Assembly (NCBI RefSeq): GCF_900156475.1
Contig: NZ_FTNR01000009.1
Span: forward strand, 62,001-126,000
From: Natronorubrum thiooxidans
Lineage (GTDB): Archaea; Halobacteriota; Halobacteria; Halobacteriales; Natrialbaceae
DNA: 64,000 nucleotides
Reading direction: 5' to 3'
Below the pieces are notes generated by a model that ran no database searches, was not told the origin of the DNA, and saw only the letters and a list, made by a program, of their open reading frames with translations. Position 1 is the first letter of the stretch. Every line of letters starts with the position of its first letter. Below, in pieces: positions 43,588-52,834 of the stretch. Made by a program: the position numbers and the translations under genes.

Positions 43588-44850
43588 TTACTCGTCAGCC
43601 TCGTTCTCACGGCTGCCGTCCGAGCCGTCGACGGGCGACCCTGTCGGCCCTCCGTCAGTCAGTTCAGATTGCGGACTCGCGTCCGAACTCGAATCCGAGT
43701 CGACGTCAGCATCAGCATCGACGAGGGCTGCGGACTCACTCTCGCTGAAATACGACGCGATTCGTGCGCCAATGAGACTGATCACGATCGCCGTCACGAC
43801 GAACAGGGCGAGCCGTTCGCCCGCAGTCACCGCGAAACGCTCGTTCGAGAGGGCACCGAACTCGGCGGCCGGGACCGCAAACGGCTCGATGACGCCCTGT
43901 TGCTCGAGGAAGTACGCCGAAAAGCCTCGGACGACAAGCCCGACGGCGACGACGATGAAGGGCAGGTTGAGGTAGGAACTGCGGATCGGTTCGTCGCTGA
44001 TCACCTCGTCGAGGAGCCGCCCGGCACTCGCCGTGAGCGCGGCCATGGCGAGCCACGGCACACTGTCGAAGGCAAACTGCATCGCCGGGATCACCACGCC
44101 GGAAGGATCGTCGAGACCCGAGACACCGAGCGCTCCCGCAAAGAGCCCGACGAACGTCAGGCCAGCGGCGACGACGTAGGTGACGACCGAGACCTGCCCG
44201 GAGTACAGCGACTCACGCGCCTGATGGGCAAGCCCGGTGACGAGTTCATCGATATTGAAGCCCTTGTACAGGAGGAAGATGCCGATTACAGTCGTGATCG
44301 CGGCAGCACCCTCGGCGGGGCCGACGACAGTCGCAAGTATCGGGAACACCAACAGCGTGAGCCCGATGGGAACGAGGACGGTCTGGCGCAACTCCTCGTC
44401 GGCGAGGAACTGCTTGAGCAGGTAGTACGTCGACTCGATATCCCGGGCCTGTCGGACGACGACACGGTCGACCGAATCGACCTGCATGCGGCTCTCGACG
44501 ATCGGGACCAGCCGTTCGTCCTCCGCGCTGTCGATGACGACGACGGCTGAGTCGGGATCGTATTCGGCGACGAGTTCGTCGAGCTGATGGGCGACTGCTC
44601 GATCGGCCGAGACCATCGACTCTCGGTCCCCCGAGACGACCGCGACGACGACCGCTTCGTTCTCGTCGCGGAGGTCCTGGGCGACGCGGAGCGTCTCGAG
44701 CAGCGAGTTCACGCTCGAATCCTCCGGATCCGCCAGTCCGACATCGGTTACCAGCGCGCGGACGGCTTCCCAGCCGACGACGGGCGAGCGAAGACCGGTC
44801 TTGCGTCCCACGTCGTCGGTCCGGTCGAGACAGACGACCAGCGTTGTCAC
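43588..44850 (-). CDS. DUF373 family membrane protein
   Basis: 420 aa. A soluble N-terminal domain (MTTLVVCLDRTDDVGRKTGL, VVAVVSGDRESMVSADRAVA) like DUF373, then about eight membrane segments (TVLVPIGLTLLVFPILATVV, GQVSVVTYVVAAGLTFVGLF, FIVVAVGLVVRGFSAYFLEQ) and an acidic tail (DADADVDSDSSSD). Conserved in archaea but of unknown function. A disordered Ser-rich C-terminus follows the last helix. Confidence 0.85.
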   Translation of the reverse strand: MTTLVVCLDRTDDVGRKTGLRSPVVGWEAVRALVTDVGLADPEDSSVNSLLETLRVAQDLRDENEAVVVAVVSGDRESMVSADRAVAHQLDELVAEYDPDSAVVVIDSAEDERLVPIVESRMQVDSVDRVVVRQARDIESTYYLLKQFLADEELRQTVLVPIGLTLLVFPILATVVGPAEGAAAITTVIGIFLLYKGFNIDELVTGLAHQARESLYSGQVSVVTYVVAAGLTFVGLFAGALGVSGLDDPSGVVIPAMQFAFDSVPWLAMAALTASAGRLLDEVISDEPIRSSYLNLPFIVVAVGLVVRGFSAYFLEQQGVIEPFAVPAAEFGALSNERFAVTAGERLALFVVTAIVISLIGARIASYFSESESAALVDADADVDSDSSSDASPQSELTDGGPTGSPVDGSDGSRENEADE

Positions 44851-44922
44851 GGTTGCTGTTCCATGCTGTGTGACGATAAAACCACTTACTCGTTCGACGC
44901 GTTGCCAGCGTCGACAGACGGG

Positions 44923-45918
44923 TTACAGCCGCAGTCGAAACTCTCGGTCCTCCGCGATACCGGCGATACCAGCGCCAAAGGCGTAGGCCAGTTGCTGAGC
45001 ACCAGTGCCAACGCGAGCCATCAACGGTCGCTCCGGCTCAAACTCTTCGACCGCGACATCGTCTCTATCGAGTCGGTCCGCCAGTTCGGTCTCGAGTTCG
45101 CGACGCGTGCCGAGGTGGTCGACCAGATCCATCTCGTAGGCCTCCTCGCCGAGGTAGATCCGGGCCTCGGTGTCCCGGACGAACTCGCTTTCGAGGTCGC
45201 GACCGTCGCTGACCCGCTCGACGAACGTCTCGTAGTAGTCGTCGATCAGTCCCTGCAGGTACTCGCGTTCCTTTTCTTCGAGGTCTTTCAGCGGCGTTCC
45301 GGCGTCCTTGTACTCACCCGCCGCGAAGCGCTCGTAAGAGAGGCCGACTTTCTCGGCGAGGTCGCTCGCATTGACGCGCGACCCGATGACACCGATCGAA
45401 CCGACGATACTGCCATCGCGGGCCCACAGTTCGTCACAGCCGCTGGCGATCCAGTAGCCGCCGCTGGCACAGACGTCGGTCGTGTAGGCGACGGTCGGGC
45501 CATCGAACCGCTCGGCCGCGAGCCGGATGTCGTCACTCGGCACGATCTCACCGCCCGGCGTGTTCAGCTTCAGCAGTAACGCGTCGACGCTGTCGTCCTC
45601 GTCGGCCCGATCGATCTGGTCGACAATGTCGTCAGCCGGTGTCCCTCGCGGACTCGAGGGCAGGCGTCCGCCGCCGCCGTCGCGGGTAATCGGCCCCTCG
45701 ACGGCGACTTCGGCGACGTCGTAGTCCGGAAACAGCGAGTCGGCGAGGTTGCTGGCGACTCGGACGCCCACGACGACCACGGCGAGTGCGACGAGAACGC
45801 CGACCAGGTCAGCCAGCGACTCCGGATACACGACGAACAACGCGACGCCGATCGCGGCGAACGCGGCGGCACCGATCGCCACGATCACCAGCCGTGCGAT
45901 TCCACTACCGTCGTCCAT
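44923..45918 (-). CDS. sppA: signal peptide peptidase SppA (S49 family)
   Basis: 331 aa from ATG 45918. N-terminal span (LVIVAIGAAAFAAIGVALFV and a second LVGVLVALAVVVVGVRVASN), then the protease domain: LLLKLNTPGGEIVPSDDIRL, VCASGGYWIASGCDELWARD (nucleophile Ser) and SYERFAAGEYKDAGTPLKDL (general-base Lys), as in single-domain archaeal SppA. It cleaves leftover signal peptides in the membrane. Confidence 0.88.
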   Translation of the reverse strand: MDDGSGIARLVIVAIGAAAFAAIGVALFVVYPESLADLVGVLVALAVVVVGVRVASNLADSLFPDYDVAEVAVEGPITRDGGGGRLPSSPRGTPADDIVDQIDRADEDDSVDALLLKLNTPGGEIVPSDDIRLAAERFDGPTVAYTTDVCASGGYWIASGCDELWARDGSIVGSIGVIGSRVNASDLAEKVGLSYERFAAGEYKDAGTPLKDLEEKEREYLQGLIDDYYETFVERVSDGRDLESEFVRDTEARIYLGEEAYEMDLVDHLGTRRELETELADRLDRDDVAVEEFEPERPLMARVGTGAQQLAYAFGAGIAGIAEDREFRLRL

Positions 45919-46064
45919 CGGCAACACCTCGTATCATGCCAGCACCTGTGGCTGCCGTCGAGTTAAGCATACGTGTTCGCGTTCGTGGGACCGACTCGAG
46001 TCCGGCGCGACCGCTCACGCTGGCAGAAAACAAGCCGCAGAAAGACACAGGTGGACGAACCGCG

Positions 46065-46946
46065 TTAGAGCAGCCCCGTCTTCTGGAGCTTCATCAGGTC
46101 CTCGGTGTCGAGGGTTTCGCCTTCCTTGAACTTCTGATAGATCTCTTCGGCCTCCTCTTTGGCCGCTTCCTTCTTCTTGTCGCGCTGGGATTTGCGCTGT
46201 TCTTCTTCTTTCTTGTCCAGTTCGCGCAGGCGCTTCTGGACGCGGACGAAGTCCTCGTGGTGGCGGTCGGCGGCCTCCTGGGCCTCGACGAAGGACTCGT
46301 GCATCTCGTCGGCCTCGTCACGGACGTCGTCGGCTTCGCGGTAGGCCTCGATCATCTGGTTGTGATGTTCCTGGGCCTTGTCCGCGAGCTCCGTCACCTT
46401 CTGGTGGTGTTTCGAGGCTTCCGAGCGCACTTCTTCGGCTTCCTCGACGAGTTCCTCGAGGTCCTCGTTCTGGTCGAGTTTCTGCTTGCGCTCTTCGTAC
46501 TCCTCGCGCTTGGACTCGATCTTCTCGATCAGCTCTTTTTCGTCTTCGCTCGAGAGGACTTCGGTCTGCTGTTTGAACTCGAGTTGCTCGATCTCCTCTT
46601 TGAGCTCCTCTAAGTCCTTGCCCTCGTCGAGTTCCATGTCGGATTTGAGCTTTTCGACCTTGTCGAAGAGCTTGTTGGCCTCGGCGTTGAGCTCGTTCCG
46701 GCTGTCCTTGTGTTCTTGGACCTGCTCGTTGAGCTCGTCACGCTTTTCGCGGTGTTCCTGGGCTTTGTCGACCTTCTCGCGCGTCTTGGCGTTCAGGTCG
46801 TCGCGCTTGGATGCGCGCTCGGAGGCCATCTGGTTGAGATCGTTTCGCCGGTCTCGGAGCTGCCCGGCCATCTTGATAAGCTGGCCTTTCGATTTGTTTT
46901 CTAGGTCGTCCTCTGTAAGTTCGATGTTCTGTGATTCGTCTACCAT
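46065..46946 (-). CDS. long coiled-coil protein (COG1340-like)
   Basis: 293 aa, almost all charged helix with heptad spacing (LEELKEEIEQLEFKQQTEVL, LIEKIESKREEYEERKQKLD, KRLRELDKKEEEQRKSQRDK). No enzymatic motif. Similar to archaeal COG1340 coiled-coil proteins whose function is unsettled. The composition is far less acidic in the middle than neighbours because of Lys/Arg heptads, and codons use more AAG than surrounding genes. Confidence 0.8.
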   Translation of the reverse strand: MVDESQNIELTEDDLENKSKGQLIKMAGQLRDRRNDLNQMASERASKRDDLNAKTREKVDKAQEHREKRDELNEQVQEHKDSRNELNAEANKLFDKVEKLKSDMELDEGKDLEELKEEIEQLEFKQQTEVLSSEDEKELIEKIESKREEYEERKQKLDQNEDLEELVEEAEEVRSEASKHHQKVTELADKAQEHHNQMIEAYREADDVRDEADEMHESFVEAQEAADRHHEDFVRVQKRLRELDKKEEEQRKSQRDKKKEAAKEEAEEIYQKFKEGETLDTEDLMKLQKTGLL

Positions 46947-47343
46947 GTGTTAGTCAAACCTCTGTGCCATACCCGCACCGGGGGCGATCGGCGTCTCGAA
47001 CGGAGCCGACACCCGTCGCTCGGGAGTCGGTCCAGCAGTGGGAGACGCGACTGTGTACAGCGGTCGCTCACAATCTGCGAAACCTCGGTGAATAAGATTT
47101 CCTGTCATCGATCGTCGAGCGATACGCGCCCCGGTGGCGTTCTGGTATCAGATTCTACTGTCGCCTTCAATTTAAATGTACCGGTCCCAAAACCCCTGAA
47201 AACAGTTGACACGGCCGTCCTCGTCTGTGTTGAGACGTGTCACGGGTACTGTGCTGGTATATAAACGCCCCGCGCCGGCCAGTAGCCGAGTCCGTCCGCA
47301 CGGACAGGGTGATCCGAAACGCCGTCTGGGGATTTCGGTCAGC
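46947..47343. other. 397-base gap with promoter-like sequences
   Basis: No convincing gene. It should hold the promoter of the coiled-coil gene (left side, minus strand). AATTTAAAT near 47170-47178 and TATATAAA at 47258-47265 are plus-strand TATA-like boxes. GACACG/CGTGTC can pair near 47210-47242. Confidence 0.4.
47258..47343 (+). ncRNA. possible small RNA, convergent with CetZ gene
   Basis: TATATAAA (47258-47265) would start transcription near 47288. Then GTCCGT/ACGGAC (47290-47305, 4-base loop) and CCGAAA (47314-47319) with TTTCGG (47333-47338) form two hairpins. It runs into the 3' end of the minus-strand CetZ gene, so it might be an antisense regulator or a 3' structure. No T-run seen. 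Confidence 0.25.
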
Positions 47344-48426
47344 TTAGAACAGATCCTCGAGTCGATCGTCGGCGAACGCTGCGGCGTGATCCGTCTGCTC
47401 CTCCTCGCGTGCGCGCTTCGCCTCGCGGGCGCGGTTCATGAACTGTTGAACCCGGTCGGAGCGTTCCGCGCCGCCGAGCAAGACGAGCGCGCCGAGTCGA
47501 TCGCTGTCGAGCGGGAAGTCGCCACCGCGGACCTGCATGCTGCCCGTCTCGTCCTCGAGCCAGCGGCGCGCTCGCTCGACGCCTTTGCGAGGGATCCGGT
47601 CGGGGTCGCCGGCGATGACCAGCAGGGCCGAGTCGGCCGTGGTCGCATCGGGCAGACTCGTCCCCGTCAGCAGGGCCTGACGCGAGACGCTCATCGCGGT
47701 CCGGATGTTCTCGGCGCTGTCCTCGCTTGCGACCTCGGTGGCGTAGCCAAGCGCCGCGACGCCGCCGGCTCGAAGCGTGTTGATCACTTCGCTCGAGTCG
47801 ACCACACTTTCGCCGACACCGTCGACGGCCTCGCCGGAGGCAAACAGCAGACCGACTCGTTTTGCGATCCGCTCGTTGATCGTCTCGAAGGCTCCCTCGA
47901 CGCTTTCGCCCTGTTCGTGCCAGGCGTCGTTGTCGACGAGCAGCGTCGAGTCGGCTTCCCGGATGAGCGTCTTCAACGAACGGCCGGCGTTGGCCTGATA
48001 CAGCGCGCCTTCGTTGCGCCCCGGCAGGATGCCGAGTGCGTAGACGGGGACGTCGTAGACCTGCTGGAGGTGATGCACGAGCACGGGCGCGCCGCCGCTG
48101 CCGGTGCCGCCGCCGAGGCCGGCAACGACGAAAATCGCCTCGGCACTCGAGGTGACGCGGCCATCGAGCGAGCCCAGTACCTGCTGGATGTCCGACTGCA
48201 TGACTTCGGTTCCGAGTTCGTTGTCACCGCCGACGCCGTGGCCGTTGACGCGGTCCGCGCCGATCAGCTGCGTGTCGACGAACTCGAGCGACTGGAGGTC
48301 GGCTTCCGCGGAGTTGACGGCCAGCGCACCCTGAACGGCCCCAAAGCCCATGTCCGCGTCGAATCGGGCGAGTCGTTCAGTGACTTTACCGCCAGCCTGT
48401 CCAACACCGATCAGGGCGACTTTCAT
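47344..48426 (-). CDS. tubulin-like protein CetZ (CetZ2-like)
   Basis: 360 aa from ATG 48426. MKVALIGVGQAGGKVTERLA starts the GTPase, [20 protein letters not shown] is the GGGTGSG T4 loop specific to the FtsZ/tubulin superfamily with the CetZ variant, and NSAEADLQSLEFVDTQLIGA and GARRWLEDETGSMQVRGGDF-like block follow. CetZ proteins control cell shape and motility rather than division. Shorter than CetZ1 and closer to CetZ2 in my recollection. FtsZ1 lies 24 kb away in the same window. Confidence 0.88.
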   Translation of the reverse strand: MKVALIGVGQAGGKVTERLARFDADMGFGAVQGALAVNSAEADLQSLEFVDTQLIGADRVNGHGVGGDNELGTEVMQSDIQQVLGSLDGRVTSSAEAIFVVAGLGGGTGSGGAPVLVHHLQQVYDVPVYALGILPGRNEGALYQANAGRSLKTLIREADSTLLVDNDAWHEQGESVEGAFETINERIAKRVGLLFASGEAVDGVGESVVDSSEVINTLRAGGVAALGYATEVASEDSAENIRTAMSVSRQALLTGTSLPDATTADSALLVIAGDPDRIPRKGVERARRWLEDETGSMQVRGGDFPLDSDRLGALVLLGGAERSDRVQQFMNRAREAKRAREEEQTDHAAAFADDRLEDLF

Positions 48427-48553
48427 GTCACGCTCATGTAACGGAATCCTGTTGAACGTTCCGGTGGCCGTGTCACTCTCACTGGCTGCTACAGTCTGCA
48501 CGGCAGTGGTTCCGATAGTAATACCTTTCAGCGCGATACCCGTTCGTTCTGCC

Positions 48554-48979
48554 ATGTTCTACGAACAGCGGATGACCGTTCCCGACTCGCCCGCTGCACT
48601 CCGTGCCGAGTACGAAGCCGATCTCAGGTCGGTTATCGACCAGTACGGCGTCGACGAGGTCGCCACCGTGACCGACGTTGACCGCGACTCCCTCGAGGCG
48701 CTTCTCGAGGGCGACACAGTCTCGCTCACACTCACCGAGACAGCGCAAATTCAGGCACTTGAGGACGGCGAACCCGACCCAGAAGAGATCGAGACCATCG
48801 CCTGTGAGCATCTCCTCCTGGGGATGTCGACAGCTGTCCTCGACGTCGACGCGATCGAGACCGAACTCGAGATCGACCTCGAGGCCAAGGAGGTCCAACA
48901 GAAGATCGAACGGCGCGCGCCGATGTCACTCGAGGAGTTCGTCCACATCCAGTACGTGATCGCCGACGGCACTCGCTGA
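48554..48979 (+). CDS. haloarchaeal hypothetical protein (DUF5791-like)
   Basis: 141 aa from ATG 48554. Acidic with helix-rich pattern (AALRAEYEADLRSVIDQYGV, ALLEGDTVSLTLTETAQIQA, EIETIACEHLLLGMSTAVLD). I believe it belongs to a haloarchaeal DUF close to DUF5791, with low certainty. No catalytic motif. Divergent from cetZ; the intergenic region is 127 bases. Confidence 0.6.
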   Translation: MFYEQRMTVPDSPAALRAEYEADLRSVIDQYGVDEVATVTDVDRDSLEALLEGDTVSLTLTETAQIQALEDGEPDPEEIETIACEHLLLGMSTAVLDVDAIETELEIDLEAKEVQQKIERRAPMSLEEFVHIQYVIADGTR

Positions 48980-49051
48980 GCCTCGAGCGGCAGTGCCAGC
49001 CAGTCTCGCTGCGAGCAGGGGGGTTATAATCAATCAGGCCGGACTGTGAGC

Positions 49052-49942
49052 ATGGACGTTGCAATTTTAGGCTGTGGGTACGTCGGCCTCGAGCTGGGCC
49101 GACAGCTCACCGACCGCGGCCACGACGCGATCGGGGTGCGTCGATCCGACGACGGTATCGAGGCGATCACCGAGGCCGGGTTCGAGGCCGTACAAGCAGA
49201 TATCACCGACCGGGAGGCCCTCGAGACCGTGCCGGACGTCGATGCGATCGTCTTCGCCGCCAGCAGCGGCGGACGTGGCGCAGCGACAGCCCGTGAGGTG
49301 TACGTCGAGGGGCTCCGGACGGCGATCGAACAGTTCGGCGAACGCGACGCGAGCCCCGAGCGGCTGGTGTACACCTCCTCGACGGGTGTCCTCGGCGACC
49401 ACGACGGCGACTGGGTCGACGAGGAGACGCCACTGGAGCCGACGACCGAGAAAACCGAGGTGCTCGCCGAGGCCGAGCGAGTCGCCCTCGAGTTACCGCC
49501 GGAGTACGGGTTCGAGGGAACCGTCGCACGCTACGCTGGCCTCTACGGCCCCGGTCGCTACCGTCTCGAGCGCTACCTCGAGGGACCGGTCACCGAGGGC
49601 TATCTGAACATGGTCCATCGCGACGATGCCGCAGGAGCCGTCCGCTACCTGCTCGAGGATGACCTCGCCCGCGGAGAGGTCGTCCAGGTCGTCGACGACG
49701 AACCCGTCGACAAGTGGACGTTCGCCGACTGGCTGGCCGAGGCCTGCGGTGTCGATCAGCCGCCGAAACGGACGAAGGCCGACCGACTCGAGGATACGGG
49801 GCTCTCGGAGGCCGCTCGGCGACGGATCCTGACGAGCAAGCGCTGTTCGAACGAGAAACTGCGGGACCTGGGCTATGACTTCGTCTACCCAACGTATCGG
49901 GAGGGATACCGTGACGCAATCGACGCCTATAGCACCAACTGA
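49052..49942 (+). CDS. NAD(P)-dependent epimerase/dehydratase (SDR)
   Basis: 296 aa from ATG 49052 (GTG 49046 possible). DVAILGCGYVGLELGRQLTD is the GxxGxxG Rossmann start; VYTSSTGVLGDHDGDWVDEE and RYAGLYGPGRYRLERYLEGP are like UDP-sugar epimerases and the ylfF/YeeZ group. The usual YxxxK is not clearly present (LYGPGRYR region replaces it), so it may be a non-canonical member. Substrate unknown. Confidence 0.8.
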   Translation: MDVAILGCGYVGLELGRQLTDRGHDAIGVRRSDDGIEAITEAGFEAVQADITDREALETVPDVDAIVFAASSGGRGAATAREVYVEGLRTAIEQFGERDASPERLVYTSSTGVLGDHDGDWVDEETPLEPTTEKTEVLAEAERVALELPPEYGFEGTVARYAGLYGPGRYRLERYLEGPVTEGYLNMVHRDDAAGAVRYLLEDDLARGEVVQVVDDEPVDKWTFADWLAEACGVDQPPKRTKADRLEDTGLSEAARRRILTSKRCSNEKLRDLGYDFVYPTYREGYRDAIDAYSTN

Positions 49943-50152
49943 AACGATTGAGACGGTCCGCTGTCCCGATGTCCCGGTGCACTCGCAGGGCAGTCGTGGC
50001 TGTACCGGCACTGACTGACAGCGGTCCTATCACATATCGCAGCGCCGTCGTGCGATGCGGTGTGCAGCGACGGTCAGTGGCTCCTGAACGTCGACAATCA
50101 TGACTACGGCTGACAGCGTGCCGTCACGTGCGGGGGAAAATTCTTGATGATT

Positions 50153-50162
50153 CGATATAATT
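50153..50162 (+). promoter_or_regulatory. TATA-like sequence before the DHH gene
   Basis: CGATATAATT lies only 8 bases before ATG 50170. With the normal 25-base spacing, transcription would begin near 50182, after that ATG, so GTG 50212 or 50221 may be the true start. Confidence 0.4.
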
Positions 50163-50169
50163 GTGTGAT

Positions 50170-51357
50170 ATGCTAAATCGGACCACCTCAAGTAGCAGTG
50201 CGTCCCTCGAGGTGGCTCTGGTGGTGGTCGACTCGGTCGTCGATACGGCACGATCCCTCGAGCCGCTGGTGCTCTCCTTGCTCGTGGTGGCGGCCGTCGG
50301 TGTTGTCCTCGGCGGCTGGTGGGTCGTTCGGTGGTTTCGGCGGCCGCCGGGTGTCCATCTGCAGCGACTGCTGGGCAACTACGACGACGTCGCGGTGTTG
50401 ATGCACCCAAACCCGGACCCGGATGCGATGTCCTGTGCGATGGCAGTCGAACGGATCGCGGCGTCCGCCGGGACCGATACGACGCTCCAGTACGCCGGTG
50501 AGATCCGCCATCAGGAAAATCGGGCGTTTCGAACCGTCCTCGACGTCGAGGTCGAGTCGATCGAGTCGAGTTCACAGCTCGCTGCTGACGCCGTCGTCCT
50601 CGTCGACCACAACACGCCGCGTGGCTTTGCGGGGTCACAGACCGTCGAACCGATTGCGGTCATCGATCACCATCCCGGCAACGGGACGGGAACGGAGTTT
50701 ACCGACGTCCGCACAGCGTACGGCGCGGCGTCGACGATCCTCGTCGAGTATCTCGACGAACTCGAGGCAACGATCGGTCCCGGAAACGAGGCCGGGCTCG
50801 AGGTCTCCGAGGAGCTTGCGACCGGGTTGCTGTATGGCATTCTAGCCGATACGAACCACCTGACAAAGGGCTGCTCGCGGGCGGAGTTCGACGCCTGTGG
50901 GACGCTGTTTCCGGGTATCGATCAGGATCTGCTCGATCGGATCGCTAACCCACAGGTCAGCGACGATGTCCTGCAGATCAAGGCGACGGCGATCACCGAG
51001 AAACGCGTCGAAGGCCCGTTTGCCGTCTGTGACGTCGGCGAACTCTCGAACGTCGACGCGATCCCCCAGGCCGCAGACGAACTCATGCAGTTAGAGGGGA
51101 TCACGGCAGTCGTCGTCTACGGCGAGAACGACGGTACGATCCACCTTTCGGGGCGCTCCCGGGACGATCGGGTCCACATGGGAGAAACGCTCCGCCACGC
51201 CGTAAGCGGTATTCCGATGGCCGATGCGGGCGGCCACGCCCGAATGGGCGGCGGGCAGGTGTCCGTCGATCACATGGCAGGGATCGGTCCCTCAGACGGG
51301 ATCAGCAAAGACGAGTTCGAAGCGCGGCTCTTTTCGGCGCTAGCTGGCGAACGGTAG
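50170..51357 (+). CDS. membrane-anchored DHH-family phosphodiesterase
   Basis: 395 aa from ATG 50170; GTG 50212 or 50221 are alternatives. One N-terminal span (PLVLSLLVVAAVGVVLGGWW), then a DHH domain: AVLMHPNPDPDAMSCAMAVE (motif I), AADAVVLVDHNTPRGF and EPIAVIDHHPGNGTGTEF (DHH) with YGILADTNHLTKGCSRAEFD, and a DHHA1 end (ADAGGHARMGGGQVSVDH). Relatives act on c-di-AMP, oligoRNA or pAp. The domain would face the cytoplasm. In contrast to the RecJ-like protein at 2342, the DHH motif is intact. Confidence 0.85.
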   Translation: MLNRTTSSSSASLEVALVVVDSVVDTARSLEPLVLSLLVVAAVGVVLGGWWVVRWFRRPPGVHLQRLLGNYDDVAVLMHPNPDPDAMSCAMAVERIAASAGTDTTLQYAGEIRHQENRAFRTVLDVEVESIESSSQLAADAVVLVDHNTPRGFAGSQTVEPIAVIDHHPGNGTGTEFTDVRTAYGAASTILVEYLDELEATIGPGNEAGLEVSEELATGLLYGILADTNHLTKGCSRAEFDACGTLFPGIDQDLLDRIANPQVSDDVLQIKATAITEKRVEGPFAVCDVGELSNVDAIPQAADELMQLEGITAVVVYGENDGTIHLSGRSRDDRVHMGETLRHAVSGIPMADAGGHARMGGGQVSVDHMAGIGPSDGISKDEFEARLFSALAGER

Positions 51358-51386
51358 GAGATCGTTGACAGCCACTCGAGGCCGGT

Positions 51387-52709
51387 CTACGCGGCGTCGA
51401 CTGCGTCCGCAACGAGCCCACGGGCGTCCTCGAACAGCGCCTCGGCCCGCTCGGGATCGCGTGCTTCCGCGGTGACGCGGACGAGCGCCTCGGTCCCGCT
51501 GGGACGGATGAGTGTCCAGCCGTCGCCATACTCGATCCGGATCCCATCGAGCGCATCGATCTCCAAGTCGCGCTCGCGGACCGCGGCCTCGACGCGGTCC
51601 ATGGCGGCAGCCTTGTTCTCGACCTCGATCGCGGTTCGCCGGATCGGATACGTCTCGAGGGCGTCGACCGCTGCCCCGAGTGGGCCGTCTCGAGCGACCA
51701 TCGCGGTGAGGATGCCGGCTGCGAGCGGCGCGTCGGGACAGAGCGTTTCCGCGGGCCAGATCCAGGCACCACTCGGTTCGCCGCCGAAGACGACCTCGGG
51801 CTCGGTCGCCCGTTCGGCCACGTAGACGTCGCCGACGGCCGTCCGCGTCACGGTCGCGCCGACGGCTGCGAGCGCGTCGTCGACGGCGAGGCTCGTGTTC
51901 AGCGGGGCAGCGACCTGCTCGCCATCGCCCGCCGCCTCGCGGGCGAACAGCGCGAGCAGGAGGTCTTTCGGGACGAACTCGCCGCGTTCGTCGACGGCCA
52001 CCATTCGATCGCCGTCGCCGTCGTGGGCAATCCCGAGGTCGGCGTCCGTCGCGCCGACCAGTTGCTGGAGATCCGTCAACGTCTCCGCGTTGGGTTCGCT
52101 GGGCCGGCCCGGGAAGCGCCCGTCTTGCTGGGCGTTGAGCGTCCGTACCTCACAGCCCAGTTCGACCAGCGCATCCGCCGTGACACTGCCGGCTCCGTTG
52201 CCGACGTCGATAACGACCTCGAGGCCGTCGACCTCGCTGACGGTGTCGACGATCGTCTCCACGTGGCGCTCGAGCAGGCCGTCGTGGTGGCTGCGGTCGC
52301 CGATGCCGGTCCAGTCCTCGAGGTCGTAGCGCTCGTTCTCGACGCGGTCGGTGATCGCCGCCCGGCGCTCGGTGTCAAAGGCCTGCCCGCTCGGCGACCA
52401 GAGTTTGATCCCGTTGTCTTTGGCCGGGTTGTGCGAAGCTGTGATTACAACCCCTGCGTCGGCCTCGAGCCAGTCGACGCCGCGGGCGACAGTCGGCGTC
52501 GGCGCAATACCGACCTCGACAACGTCCCCGCCACACTCGCGGACGCCGGCAGAGAGTGCGTCGACCAGCATCGTGCCACTCTCGCGGACGTCACGGCCGA
52601 CGACGACGCGTTCGTACCCCTCCGAAGCGAGCGCCCGACCGATCGACAGCGCCAGTTCGGCCGTGACCTCCTCGCCAACCTCGCCGCGAATACCGCTCGT
52701 TCCGAACAT
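51387..52709 (-). CDS. glmM: phosphoglucosamine mutase GlmM
   Basis: 440 aa from ATG 52709. MFGTSGIRGEVGEEVTAELA is the start of the family, VVITASHNPAKDNGIKLWSP has the phosphoserine loop (TASHNP), LGIAHDGDGDRMVAVDERGE the metal-binding DGDGDR, and EVVFGGEPSGAWIWPAETLC the sugar-binding GEPSG; RPSGTEALVRVTAEARD holds the C-terminal phosphate loop. It interconverts glucosamine-6-phosphate and glucosamine-1-phosphate (or related hexoses), feeding UDP-GlcNAc. TATA at 52733-52740 on the minus strand suits a leaderless start. Confidence 0.93.
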   Translation of the reverse strand: MFGTSGIRGEVGEEVTAELALSIGRALASEGYERVVVGRDVRESGTMLVDALSAGVRECGGDVVEVGIAPTPTVARGVDWLEADAGVVITASHNPAKDNGIKLWSPSGQAFDTERRAAITDRVENERYDLEDWTGIGDRSHHDGLLERHVETIVDTVSEVDGLEVVIDVGNGAGSVTADALVELGCEVRTLNAQQDGRFPGRPSEPNAETLTDLQQLVGATDADLGIAHDGDGDRMVAVDERGEFVPKDLLLALFAREAAGDGEQVAAPLNTSLAVDDALAAVGATVTRTAVGDVYVAERATEPEVVFGGEPSGAWIWPAETLCPDAPLAAGILTAMVARDGPLGAAVDALETYPIRRTAIEVENKAAAMDRVEAAVRERDLEIDALDGIRIEYGDGWTLIRPSGTEALVRVTAEARDPERAEALFEDARGLVADAVDAA

Positions 52710-52732
52710 GCTCGAGGGATAGCACGGGTGGG

Positions 52733-52763
52733 TATATAAAAATCGGAACACCGTCCGGCGTTC
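52733..52763. promoter_or_regulatory. glmM promoter with imperfect palindrome
   Basis: TATATAAA (52733-52740; TTTATATA on the minus strand) is about 25 bases upstream of the glmM ATG. Just upstream, 52746-52763 reads GAACACCGTCCGGCGTTC, a near-palindrome with two imperfect positions. GTTCCGA/TCGGAAC also bracket the start and TATA. Confidence 0.4.
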
Positions 52764-52834
52764 TGAGAGGGCAGGCCCGACAAGGAGAGTAAACGCGCCG
52801 CTTAAGTCACTCGGCCGATGTAGCCCGGACAACG

